Below, piece after piece: positions 10,766-20,025 of a stretch of 28,114 nucleotides of DNA (position 1 is its first letter; each line of letters opens with the position of its first letter). The position numbers were made by a program, and so were the translations under genes. Location of the stretch: NCBI RefSeq assembly GCF_000485595.1, contig NW_014577150.1, positions 534,617 to 562,730 of the forward strand. The letters are read 5' to 3'. The notes beneath the pieces were generated by a model. It was given only the letters and a program-made list of their open reading frames with translations. It ran no database searches and had not been told where the DNA came from. This DNA is from Priapulus caudatus (taxonomy: Eukaryota; Priapulida; Priapulimorpha; Priapulimorphida; Priapulidae).

Positions 10766-10766
10766 G
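10667..10766. repeat. (GATA)n microsatellite
   Basis: About 25 copies of GATA/ATAG, almost uninterrupted. The minus-strand open frame through it (Leu-Ser-Ile-Tyr repeats) is an artefact of the array. Confidence 0.98.
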
Positions 10767-11172
10767 ATATAAAGTCTGTGCCTTGTATATACTGATGCTA
10801 AAGCAGTAGCAGAATGAGCTTACATTGTTCATCGAGCAATATCGTCCTCTCAACAGATTTCCCTTTTATTATTATTAAATCAGGCCAAATTTCAGGATCC
10901 GGAACAAAGATCAAACAAACACGCTTTCGAGCAACCGGTCAATGATGATCATAGATTATATGCATTGTGCATCGCGGTCGTTATAGCACGCCTGTCATAG
11001 ACCGATATTACCGAAAGCTTTCGCGGTAAACTCAGTAGAGATGTGAAGGCTTTACGAGTGGCGATGTATAGGCTAATGCACCATAGGTAGGCTCGGTGTC
11101 GACCCAAGCTAACTTTGTCTATTCCGATGTAAGCCGCCTGACCGATAGCATTGTTACCCTTATATATATATA

Positions 11173-11835
11173 TCGGCATTTACCAGACCTGTAGGAAGTG
11201 TATTGTCAGTATTAGAGCAGGAGACCAAGGGGATCAGCCTAGCTGGAAAGGAAACCAATTTGCATGCATATAGCAATGATTCGTGTACATACCCATGTAA
11301 GGAAATGGAAGTCTGCCGGGCAGCCGGTGGTGGGTGTGGTCAGTGGGGCTGAGAGGGTCTATGTCCCCCAGGGTACTGCCGGAACGTACCCTGGGTACGA
11401 TCCGGTATAGCGGAACGTACCCTGGTATACTATCTAATATGCCGTACCGTACCTCGCCTACTCCACTAACGAGTCTAGGGAGTCGCCTACGCCTACTCCT
11501 TAACCCTAACCCTAAGCCTAACCCTAATTCTAACCCTAATCCTAACCATATCAGATAGTTACCAGGGTACGTTCCGGTATACCGGACCGTGCCCAGGGTA
11601 CGTTTCGGCAGTACCCTGGGGGACATAGACCCTATGAGCGTCAGTGGGGTCATTTGAAAGGCACCCCATAATTGAGCTAGATTAGCTGGAGAGGAAACCC
11701 TATGAAACCTATTGGAAAATGTTCGGCATGGTCCCAGGTATCAGGAATGGACACTGCCAGAATTTTTTAGTGGTGGGGCGCATCCGTCAGACCTAAAAAA
11801 CCGTTACTCCAAAATTGAGCTAGAATAGCTGAAAA
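11173..11835 (+). repeat. Interspersed repeat X, copy 1 (interrupted)
   Basis: Starts cggcatttaccagacctgta and carries the recurrent motif GAGCTAGATTAGCTGGAGAG and GGTATCAGGAATGGACACTG. It is homologous, in reverse orientation, to 13905-14352. Relative to that copy it has a 51-bp insertion after CCAATTT (about 11263-11313) and the 292-bp TIR element at 11348. It is non-coding. Confidence 0.85.
11348..11639 (+). mobile_element. TIR element (family 1), 292 bp, empty site known
   Basis: The left end is GCTGAGAGGGTCTATGTCCC and the right end is the inverse of GCTCATAGGGTCTATGTCCC. TIRs extend about 45 bp. The flanking TSD is GTCAGTGGG (11339-11347, 11640-11648). The reverse-orientation copy of the host repeat near 14215-14240 reads through the site with a single GTCAGTGGG, proving insertion. 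The core has nested inverted motifs (GGAACGTACCCTGG) and an 8-9 unit CCCTAA-like tract. It is non-autonomous. Confidence 0.92.
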
Positions 11836-11865
11836 GGAAAATTTTAGTACATTCTTTTTGTAAAG

Positions 11866-11928
11866 CGCATAGAGACTTCTGTTAGTGCGCGCTATATAAG
11901 AATCTAATTATCATTATTATTTATACAT
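11866..11928 (+). repeat. SINE/LINE-like 3' tail
   Basis: The sequence GTAAAGCGCATAGAGACTTC followed by GCGCGCTATATAAGAATCTA and an ATTATT-rich end resembles the widely shared 3' tails of animal LINE/SINE families (AAAGCGC ... GCGCTATATAA ... ATT repeats). Only the tail is seen; no tRNA-like head with A and B boxes was found. Confidence 0.5.
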
Positions 11929-11951
11929 GTAGTAGGGGCAGCGGAATGTGG

Positions 11952-12031
11952 TTCGGTCTCGTGGGCATTCGGTCTCGTGGGCCTTCGGTCTCGTGGTCCT
12001 TCGGTCTCGCGGGCCTTCGGTCAAGTGGGCA
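11952..12031. repeat. 16-bp minisatellite, 5 units
   Basis: Five exact-length copies of TTCGGTCTCGTGGGCC with single-base variants; the last unit has AAG for TCG. Confidence 0.95.
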
Positions 12032-12635
12032 GACCCCGGTACGGTTATACAGCTGCATGATAGTTGATAGAGCAAGGAGCAGCTGGGAAATGTGAGTAGT
12101 CTACTCTTATTTTTTCACATTTTATTGTGTATATTCTAAATTAATGTGTTGTCTATAATAGGTTATAATAGGTTATATAATATGTGATGACCATAAACAA
12201 TTTGTAAGGCATAAAAACGTCTGCAGGCATGACTGTAACTTGTTAAGACTGATAATTACTATTATCTACTGAGTTAGAGTGTAGTCTAGTAGTAGACAGC
12301 GTCTATAGTAAGTAATATTCTATATACAGGCCAGAACAGAGGGGGGCAGGTGGGCCATGGGCCTACGATTTTGAGGGGGCCTATACTCCCCCTGGTAGAG
12401 ACTAAGGAGGACCCTTTGGTAAAGAATATTGATATTGTAAAGAAAGTCAAGGGGGATAATTTAGCACAAAATATTTTTATTTTAAAGAAGAATCATGAAC
12501 GATTACTACACATGTATATAAATGCATACATAAATCATATGTATTTAGCACTGATTACAATGAAACATAATGAGCATAGTAGCAGCAGCAGCGCAGCAGC
12601 GCAGCCGCCGCCGCCACCACCCATCAGTGACCCTG

Positions 12636-12686
12636 CTTCACACACACACGCACGCACGCACGCACGCACGCACGCACGTACGCACG

Positions 12687-12727
<41 letters not shown>
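12636..12727. repeat. (ACGC)n/(AC)n microsatellite
   Basis: CA dinucleotides, then CGCA tetranucleotides, then CA again. The three overlapping open frames here are repeat artefacts. It is preceded by short CAGCAG and CCGCCG runs at 12582-12620. Confidence 0.97.
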
Positions 12728-12728
<1 letters not shown>

Positions 12729-12741
12729 TTCACTGGCAAAC

Positions 12742-13100
12742 GTCAAGCGGGTTGACTGTGCTTTGCTCCCATCTTCTCGTCGAACCCTAGAGATGAAGGT
12801 ACGACGTACACAGTATGTTACCGCGTTGTGGACACGTGCCTGGAGAGCATCTCCTGGGGACGGGTAGCAACCGATTATGGGTGGTCTCTGAAGGACAACC
12901 TATTGAAGCCAACATGGTTCGAAGGTCCGACCGTACCAGAGAGCTTATTTAAAAATGTCAATAACAACCCAGAGGACATGGAGGTTGAAGGTGACAGAAC
13001 ATATTCCGAGTTGTAAGTAGGCCTACTGAGCGTTTCAGAAGGTGAAGCATGGAGTGATGAAGACTCTGATGTGGAGGTGGAAGACGGGGAGTTCTTGTAG
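12742..13100 (+). pseudogene. Decayed C-terminal part of a multi-copy invertebrate protein
   Basis: In one frame from 12742 the sequence reads VKRVDCALLPSSRRTLEMKV, RRTQYVTALWTRAW, ending in a stop. About 25 bases later the next frame continues with DYGWSLKDNLLKPTWFEGP and TVPESL, then reaches an in-frame TAA at 13014-13016, and the same frame resumes with SVSEGEAWSDEDSDVEVEDG and stops at 13098-13100. So one frameshift and one internal stop break what looks like a single tail: an L..K.RR..YV..W segment, a GW...PxWFxGP segment and an acidic end. I recall this pattern from multi-copy predicted proteins of unknown function in invertebrates, probably transposon-linked. The identity is inference. 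Confidence 0.5.
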
Positions 13101-13850
13101 GAAACAACAAATTTTATAGAATGTTACGATCCAAAGTTTGGTCTATATACAGCTCGAATATTGAGATGGTTGAGAACCTTTAATTAGACAACTTGTAATT
13201 ATATATTTTTTCACTTTTTCTGGGGGTCTGCAAGGGCTAAAGTTAAAAAATCAAATATGATAAATGACATAAAACATGATGGTTTAAACTGAATTTGATA
13301 GTTGATTATTAAAATGGATTTTGATATACTTGAGTACTGAATGTAAATGAAGAATAAAAAATGTTTAATTACTGGATTGCTAAATTGGGAGGCAATAATG
13401 TGATTTGGAATTTTAAATGTATGCCATATGATGTTTCATTTTATAGAAATAAAATACTTTTGTGTTAATACCTTTTGATGATGACCTTGTGAGTAATATT
13501 TTTATTTTTATTTATTTACCGTATGTCTTCATGATGGAAACTGTTCAGGTGATTTTTCTTGTCCGCATGATTTTGAAGACACTTCTTCTTTTTCATCCTT
13601 CGCATTATTAGTCCCACTCAAGTGGGGTCGCTGCAGTGGACTATACTGTATATATAACCACTATATATACACTGTATATGAGAAATGATAGTGTTGAGAA
13701 GAAGTGCTTTATATAAGGGAATAATGTTGTTTCATCAAATCAATGTGTTGTACATTCGAGATTTGTTAGAAGATTCTATTCTGCAAATTAACAACATGAA
13801 AAGGAAAGGTAGAGAGGCAAAGCTGACCGATGGATCAGTGGTTTCCTCTC
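13101..13850. other. AT-rich intronic sequence, no gene
   Basis: No coding signal or named repeat. The open frame at 13685-13867 runs into the repeat X copy and carries no family features. A short TATA/ATAT inverted motif lies at 13645-13680. Confidence 0.5.
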
Positions 13851-13857
13851 CAGCTAA

Positions 13858-13892
13858 TCAGAAGTAGATAATAGACTATTATCTACTTCTGA
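13858..13892. repeat. 35-bp perfect hairpin with 8-bp flanking repeat
   Basis: Arms of 17 bp (13858-13874, 13876-13892) surround a single A; the arm reads TCAGAAGTAGATAATAG. The direct repeat AGCTAATC flanks it (13852-13859, 13892-13899). Sister copies of the host repeat (about 14045, 14193) have one uninterrupted CCAGCTAATCTAG or TCAGCTAATCTAG, so the hairpin is an insertion. Confidence 0.85.
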
Positions 13893-13904
13893 GCTAATCT
13901 ATCT

Positions 13905-14352
13905 AAATAAAGAAGACCCGGGTGGGGGCAGTTGGGGGCGTCTGGTGGGCACACCCAACCACTGAATTATCCTGGCAGTGGCCATTCACGATACCTGGGA
14001 CTAAGCCGAAAATTTCCCAGTGGGTTCCAAAAGGTTTCCTTCTCAGCTAATCTAGCTCAATTTTGTGGTATCGGTTTTTGAGGTCTGGCGGATGCGCCGC
14101 ACCACTAAAAAATTCGGGCAGTGTCCATTCCAGATACCTGGGACCATGCCGAACATTTTCCAATAGGTTTAATGGGGTTTCCTCTCCAGCTAATCTAGTT
14201 CAATTTTGGGGTGCCTTTCAAATGACCCCACTGACCACACCCACCACCGGCTGCCCGGCAGAAAATTGGTTTCCTTTCCAGCTAGGCTGACCCCCCCTGG
14301 GCTCCTGCTCTAATACTGACAATACACTTCCTACAGGTCTGGTAAATGCCGA
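13905..14352 (-). repeat. Interspersed repeat X, copy 2 (reverse)
   Basis: Reverse-orientation homologue of 11173-11835. It contains two tandem divergent units of roughly 150 bp (about 13905-14065 and 14066-14215), each with CTCAGCTAATCTAG or CTCCAGCTAATCTAG and a CCAGGTATC-type block. It lacks the TIR element and the 51-bp insert of copy 1, so it serves as the empty-site reference. Confidence 0.85.
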
Positions 14353-14449
14353 TGTGGCAGTGTTTTTCGTGCTGGCGAGACACATTTATGATCATCCATA
14401 AAAACCATTGAACTGTACAACACGGAACAAGCCAACATACCAGATAATA

Positions 14450-14659
14450 CCAGGTATTATTAGCTCTTGATAATACTAATAAAACATAAATTATGATTAT
14501 ACCTCAAAGAATACGTATACCAGGTATTATTAGCTCTTGATAATACTAATAAAACATAAATTATTATTATACCTCAAAGAATACGTATACCAGGTATTAT
14601 TAGCTCTTGATAATACTAATAAAACATAAATTATGATTATACCTCAAAGAATACGTATG
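14450..14659. repeat. 70-bp tandem repeat, 3 units
   Basis: Units start at 14450, 14520 and 14590 with CCAGGTATTATTAGCTCTTG and are nearly identical (one G/T difference in ATTATGATT/ATTATTATT). Near-identity suggests recent duplication. Confidence 0.97.
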
Positions 14660-15168
14660 CGCGTTCATGCGTGCGCCGTACCAGTGTTAGTGTTATTTTG
14701 TGTATACGCCTGTATGCGTACGAAAGTACGTGTATGAAGTACGCAAGGACTTCGTGCGACGAAGTGCGCGTGGTTATATCACCTACGATTTTCAGTGGAG
14801 TTGTAAAATATATTACGTTAAGAGGATTTGCTTCTTATTTCTCATTCACCTGAATTATCTTCCTGCCCGCCCACTTGGCATGTGATTTATTTCAGGCACG
14901 TGTCAATTGCGTTGAGCCAATCATATAATTTATGTTTGAGTACACAGTAAAGCGTAATGCAAATACAGACTTTCGCTTTCAGGGTAGCTAGGATTAGCTG
15001 GGTCGTCAACCACCACATGGTCGACGTTGTGCGTGCATTTAATTTCAATATTATAGTCATAGATCGAGCTGACGAAATTAGCACATGTCATGGTTCATTG
15101 TAGATCTTGGCATGCAGGTGTTGATCGCCTTATATGTAGATATATATTGCATGGCTAATATATATATA

Positions 15169-15178
15169 NNNNNNNNNN
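15169..15178. other. Assembly gap (10 N)
   Basis: Ten ambiguous bases next to a (TA)n tract. True length is unknown. Confidence 1.
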
Positions 15179-15956
15179 TACACTGAAGTGAGTTACGCTA
15201 GCGTGTCGAACTGTGCACCGCGCGGCAGTCTAGGTCATAAAGCCAAGCGTTTTTTTAAAAAAAACTTGAAAATGGTACGTAGATGGACTCGTTGCGCCAT
15301 CTATGGGTGGCGATAACTTCCAAATTAATGTCAGGGCATAAACCAGCGAAAAGGGAAAATTATTTTTCTACACGAAAACGACGCGCGCCGAGACACACAC
15401 CAACAAAAACGAGCATTTGGATTTATTCTCGCCCTACGTGCAAAGTCGAAAGGCTTCTGCAATCGCCACAGCTCCTCAATTGACCGATTACAGGCCGATT
15501 TGACATAACCGTTGAAATTGTTCTAAATATAGACAGCGATTAAGTCATGGTGTCGCCGCTGCGCGGCGTTTGCGCGCTTCGCGCGGATATCCGGGCTGCA
15601 GACTGTCCAGTGGAATCACTATGGTTTAACATCTACGAAGACACCAATACAATTTACATACAGCTTTCTAGGATCCTGATACATTTTTGACCACTATCAT
15701 TCTACTTTAATCAATCAATATTCAAAACTGGTATAGGAACCATTAGGAAAATAGTTGCACATTTGCTCGCAACATTCAAGCTCATAACGCATAATAGAGC
15801 ACCATGTTAGTAAAAATAAAAATAGAATTCCAAACTTTGGTGCGTCATGCGATAAGCTGGGCTCATAAACTTTTGAGCTGGGGCCCATAGTGTTTTTAAC
15901 TTCGGAGGCCCACGGTGGCTAAAAAAAAATTTGATAAGTTTCCATCACTGAATTAC

Positions 15957-16032
15957 CTGGATAAATTATATCTGGATTAAGGCCCTTGATAACGTTCAGT
16001 GACCTCATGTAGTCATATAAGTCTTCAAACAC
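15957..16032 (-). CDS. LACTB2: LACTB2 exon (VFEDLYDYM segment)
   Basis: The acceptor TTCTCCAG precedes GTG TTT GAA. The exon encodes VFEDLYDYMRSLNVIKGLNP then DIIYP, and ends with the first base of a Gly codon at CCAG|GTAATT. The Gly is completed by the 9659 exon to give IIYPGHGP. It aligns directly with the family segment between the SGDC and GHGP motifs. Confidence 0.95.
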
Positions 16033-16434
16033 CTGGAGAAAATTTTAATTGTTTAGACATTGCAAATTCAATTAGCAACCAAGTAATAAAACCACTTGAT
16101 TATCATAAACAAATGTCAAAATACACCAAACAGTTCAGCTGTGATATGGAATAATAATTAGTTAACTAAACGTTGTCACATTTTTTTAATGATATGTGAA
16201 GCCCTCCCTCCTATTTTCTAATGAATATGGAAAGCAAATGCAACATGACAAAAAAACTAGTCAGTCCTCAATCACGAAGCCAACATCTAATGAATATTTG
16301 CATTTTGCCATTTCAAACATCAACTAAATTACCAAGCACATGGATACATGCATGCCGCATGCAAATATATGCACTCATGCACTCCAACACACACCTGTAC
16401 ATGTTTATAATATTACATACAATTAACAGCTCAC

Positions 16435-16537
16435 CGATGTACCCTCTCCTAGGATGCAGTCTCCTGAGAAAACTGCATTCTCTTCCTCTAATACATATAC
16501 CAGGTGGTCATCACTATGGCCTGGTGTGAACACAGCC
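16435..16537 (-). CDS. LACTB2: LACTB2 exon: TPGHSDDH and SGDC metal motifs
   Basis: The acceptor TTATTAG precedes G GCT GTG; the G completes an Arg codon begun at 17113. Encoded sequence is [20 protein letters not shown] then [14 protein letters not shown], ending in phase 0 at ACATCG|GTGAGC. The His of TPGHSDDH and the Asp of SGDC are metal ligands of the metallo-beta-lactamase fold, both intact. Confidence 0.96.
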
Positions 16538-17112
16538 CTAATAAACACGTTTAAGTTCACAAGGTAATTGTAATGATACAGAATATAAAGTGATAAACAG
16601 AATCTTTACATGTCAAAAAATGCAAAGAAACTGAAGTCAGTAATTTGCTGGAATATAGATTCTACAGTATATTCGAGAAATAAAGACAATGCAACTTGCA
16701 GGATTACACAGTAATTGATGAATCTAACATTGTGGAATCATTCATTTAGCATGACTTTAATAGACCCATAAACATCCTACATTATTTTGTACTTTGACAA
16801 ATTATTTTCATGTCTTTCTTGTGCTTTTACAACTATTTACATTTTTCAGGAACAATGCGACTCATGTATGTGCACTTTTATGAGAATGTAGTCACAACCT
16901 GTCAACTCATGTTATAGTGGGATACTCATGGCTAGAATGAATCAGAGTGCATAGTTAGATAATCTGCCTAAATTCTGATAGCATGATATCCACTGGACTA
17001 CTTAGTATCGCTTCATGGCGAGAGAGCTTCTTAATCTTACTAAAACCTGTACATAGTTGATTCCAGTGGGTAAATATAGTTGTTTTTGTTAATAAGTTAT
17101 GCAGGTTGGTAC

Positions 17113-17233
17113 CTTAGTGTTGCACCCTCTGTAGATATTATAGCCTTATCTTTCAGGAAACTGTATTTTAGACCTCCACCGATTTCTTCATCATCTCTTG
17201 CTTGCCGCGGGTACTTTGAGATGCGCACAGACT
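17113..17233 (-). CDS. LACTB2: LACTB2 exon (linker before TEGATLR)
   Basis: The acceptor TTTTGCGTAG precedes AG TCT GTG. The split codon with the 17430 exon makes Glu. Encoded sequence is SVRISKYPRQARDDEEIGGG then LKYSFLKDKAIISTEGATL, and AG of the following Arg codon, at CTAAG|GTACCA. It matches the family's KYPR...EE..G and Y..LKDG..I.TEGATLR segment, although the usual Asp-Gly after LK is Asp-Lys here. Confidence 0.93.
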
Positions 17234-17258
17234 CTACGCAAAACATATAGCCCATAGA

Positions 17259-17305
17259 ATCATGAACACATCTATACTATAGTATAGTTCTGATGTGTTC
17301 ATGAT
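17259..17305. repeat. Palindrome inside the LACTB2 196-bp intron
   Basis: Outer arms ATCATGAACACATC (17259-17272) and GATGTGTTCATGAT (17292-17305) are perfect; the centre contains TATACTATAGTATA. The direct repeat ATAGAA lies at 17254-17259 and 17304-17309, so a 44-bp hairpin insertion with a 6-bp duplication is plausible. It occupies about a quarter of the 17234-17429 intron. Confidence 0.8.
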
Positions 17306-17429
17306 AGAACATATCAGTCAAATATCATCATATAAGCCAACTGTGCAGCCAACAGCAGACATCTGTAGCACATTGTAGTACACCATAAGAAAGTGATCAT
17401 TTTTCACTAACTATATGTATGCCATATAC

Positions 17430-17590
17430 CTTTCAAGAGCTCTGCCACTTCAACAATGCCTCCAATGTGGTCTGGATGCCAATGCGAGATAACAATCTCC
17501 TGTATGGCAATTTTATTATCTTTCAGCACATTTTGCAAGTTACTAATATAGTCTTGGATACCTCCTACTCCAGTGTCAAGTAGAATTCTT
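17430..17590 (-). CDS. LACTB2: LACTB2 exon: HWHPDH catalytic motif (first exon found)
   Basis: LACTB2 is a mitochondrial endoribonuclease with a metallo-beta-lactamase fold that cuts single-stranded RNA using a zinc site. This exon, after TGCTTTGCAG, encodes RILLDTGVGGIQDYISNLQN, then IAIQEIVISHWHPDHIGGIV, ending LLK plus one base at G|GTATAT. HxHxDH is the family signature, and the remaining ligands ([15 protein letters not shown]) occur in the downstream exons, so the enzyme is predicted active. The six exons total 718 bp (about 239 residues), against 288 residues for human LACTB2. The N-terminal ~40 residues (normally with NPGPxTLQGTNTYLVG) are not found upstream to 28114; that exon may lie outside the window. 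All five junctions keep phase, which excludes a processed pseudogene. Confidence 0.95.
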
Positions 17591-17599
17591 CTGCAAAGC

Positions 17600-18520
17600 A
17601 CAAAACCTAGTTATAATTCACTTTCATGTGCCAATAATTTATAGGTATAGTCAATGTACAAAAGAAAACGTACTATTTAACAACTAAGACCTACAAGTTT
17701 TAGGATTAAAGCAATTATATAGTATAAGGAAAGATAAATTAGGTACTTCTACAAGTTGTATAACTCTTACTGTATACAGCACAACATACTTTTGTCAATG
17801 GGTCTCTATTCCCGAGAACAGTTAGGCCTATCAAAGTAGCTGTGTAAATGTGTATCGCCTGCCACATACTTTTATTCAGTAATTGAGTGATACTGATAGG
17901 GTACGCATTATACCCCAATTATCTTGCACAATATTACTTAGATTTAGATAGTGTGTTTGGTAATTAAAGAAAGAGTAGCCCATTGAAAATGATAATTACA
18001 ACATGGCATGTTGTGAAAGCTTCTGACACTACTGATTACACTGGCTCAACATTGTGGGTACACAGGAAAGGGTGAGGACGCATTAACAGGACTGCCCATT
18101 GCTATTGATTATATGAGTTTAGCATCAGTATTCTTAGGGTGGTCCACAACCTAAAATTAAAACATGTAAAACTGGGAAGTTTAGAGGAGTACTTTAGATA
18201 TTATTTGAAATTATTTACGAGCGCATCACGAGCGCAAAGCGTGAAGTCACTTGTGGCCGGGGGCCAGGGCCCGCCTTAGGGTCCTGGCAGCTCAGGGCTT
18301 TTAGATGCTCTCTGGTGCAATCTGAGCCTTGAAGCATTTTTGCACTAAATTTATGACCTATATTTCAAAATAATTTGGGTTTAGTCAAGAGTCATGAGCG
18401 ATGCGTCATTTTTCATTGTTCAATTTGTATACTAGTGTGAATGTAACCAGTCAAATGTTATAAAACAATGTGCGAAAAGTGCAAATAAATATACTATAAG
18501 GTGAAACTATAATTCGCTAT
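17600..18520. other. Upstream of LACTB2 exon, no gene
   Basis: Mostly AT-rich. 18218-18330 is a GC-rich patch (gagcgcatcacgagcgcaaag, ggccgggggccagggcccgc) of the kind often found in dispersed invertebrate repeats. I could not find the missing first LACTB2 exon here. Confidence 0.45.
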
Positions 18521-18522
18521 AT

Positions 18523-18729
18523 TTATTCGGATTTAGCGTCGTTACTGAGTAGAAAATCAAATATCGTAATAAAGGCTCCCAATTTCCTTTTCCTAATTGC
18601 TGCCCAGGCATCTGCTGCCTCATGGAAGGGGAAGTCCTGAGCTGATGGGCCTTCCACAGACACCATCATAAAGGCATTTAGCGTGTTCTGATTCAGTCTT
18701 ATTAGAAGTCTAGTTAGAAGGAATCTCAT
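18523..18729 (-). pseudogene. hAT-like transposase C-terminal fragment
   Basis: The minus-strand frame reads RLNQNTLNAFMMVSVEGPSA, then QDFPFHEAADAWAAIRKRK, and ends in a stop that lies inside AATAAA. The pattern R-L-x-Q-x-T-L-x-A-[LF]-[ML]-x-[VI]-S-V-E-G-P followed by a hydrophobic helix and a basic AW...RKRK end is what I know from the extreme C-terminus (after the dimerisation region) of many hAT-family transposases and domesticated relatives. Only about 68 residues are open; an in-frame stop lies four codons before the first Met, and no upstream transposase body is visible. It is therefore a fragment, or possibly a last exon. The neighbouring 3.3 kb element at 19281 has a possible 8-bp TSD, consistent with hAT activity in this genome. 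Confidence 0.55.
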
Positions 18730-18924
18730 GAAATAGGCTGGTTATTGTGAGCTGTTTTTTATTCATAGCGGATTGCGAAGCGCTATGATATGAGGCTCAG
18801 GACAAGTGAAAGTCTATGTCGGACAAGTTATTCGTTTGACTAGTTGCCCGATTGGACAACTAAAAAATTCTAGTTGTGTAATAATAATTTAAATATCAAA
18901 ACCCCTAGCCCTTATTCATTCACA

Positions 18925-19201
18925 TACCAAAAATGAGCAAAATCCGTTGAACCTGAACTGACTAATGGCAATTCCCATTTTTGCCAAAAAATTGCCGTGG
19001 CTCGAAAGTACGTCGACTGGCGTGCTCCAATTAAATAGGACGTTTAATATGGGAGCATAGCAGTAACAACTATACCCAATTTCAAACATGTGGGTCAAAC
19101 GGTTCCTGAGTTATCATTGACCGTAGCCAAATGTTGACGGATGGACGGACGGACGACGACCCATGGCAATAGCTCAGCTTGACGATGTCAAGGTGAGCTA
19201 A
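18925..19201 (+). mobile_element. Hairpin-tailed (ACGG)n repeat, copy B
   Basis: Shares its body with the minus-strand copy at 4500-4712 (gtacgtcgactggcgtgctc vs gtaggtcgactggcgtgctc; gttatcattgaccgtagcca vs gttatcgttgaccgtagcca), carries (GGAC)n, then a hairpin CTTGAC/GTCAAG and the terminus GAGCTAA. The ORF in the reverse direction is spurious. Confidence 0.65.
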
Positions 19202-19299
19202 AAATGTCTAGGGCATGATTTATTGGTCTATCCGTCAGTATTAGTTAGTTAGTTAATAATAAGGATAATGGGTAGTAATATACGGTGGCGCAGAAGGCT

Positions 19300-19545
19300 C
19301 ACCACAAATACAAATCCCACAACACAAATACAAATCCCACAACACAAATACAAATCCCGCAACACAAATGCAAATCCCGCAACACAAATGCAAACATCAC
19401 AACACAAATGCAAACGCCACAACACAAATGCAAACGCCACAACACAAATGCAAACGCCACAACACAAATGCAAAATGCCACAACACAAATGCAAACGCCA
19501 CAACACAAATGCAAACGCCACAACACAAATGCACAATGCCACAAG
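19300..19545 (+). repeat. 20-bp subterminal array, left arm
   Basis: About 12 copies of CAAATGCAAACGCCACAACA with variants (ATACAAATCCC, ATGCAAATCCCG). The outer units have ATACAAATCCCACAACACAA and the inner ones AAACGCC, in the same order as the right arm in inverse. Several frames stay open through it; none is a gene. Such subterminal arrays commonly bind transposase, which is inference. Confidence 0.95.
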
Positions 19546-20025
19546 CTACAGAATGCAAAATCCGCTGCCCATGGCCCACCTGTACTGTTTGTACTGGGCG
19601 CATTGTATCGAGAGTCGATATATCAGGATACTTACTGACCTTCACTACTCTGATTGTAATACAGGCTGTTTCCCCCGGCCCCCTTCCCGCACACACGCTA
19701 GCACGCTAATATGGCCGGTTAAGAAAGTTTATTTACCTTATCATATCTGCGGGCCGAACTATAATGAAGTTAGCGTTTCTAGAATTCTACAGGCAGTGAT
19801 GAATACATCGTCTAGCAATCAGTCTGTAATACCAGTGTCCAGTTTATTGACGCAAATGATGTAGGGCACATAATTAATTATGCAAATGATGCACGCGGCA
19901 CGCGTTGACTCTTTTTAACACCGCTCAATACAACTCAATCTTCATAGAGATGCATGAGCTATTCACGTTACCGGTGGCCGGTCGGCGGGGGGGGCGCGTA
20001 CTGTGTAACTGTTGATATCAGGGAA

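Larger units (their letters stand above)
9660..15956 (-). other. LACTB2 6.3 kb intron
   Basis: The donor is CCAG|GTAATT (at 15956) and the acceptor TTTTCAG|GTCAT (at 9660). This intron is far longer than the other four found in the gene (196-575 bp) and holds most of the repeats between 10.5 and 14.7 kb. The 134-residue open frame at 9752-10156 (+) has no recognisable features, and its start lies in low-complexity sequence. 14660-15950 has no feature beyond the assembly gap. Confidence 0.85.

Noticed and set aside
19300-19545. Regular short repeats resembling a CRISPR array
   Set aside because: Units are contiguous without unique spacers, are mirrored in a transposon arm, and the DNA is animal.
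19268-19864. 198-residue open frame with Asn-Thr-Asn-Ala repeats
   Set aside because: Produced by the 20-bp subterminal array; several frames on both strands are equally open.
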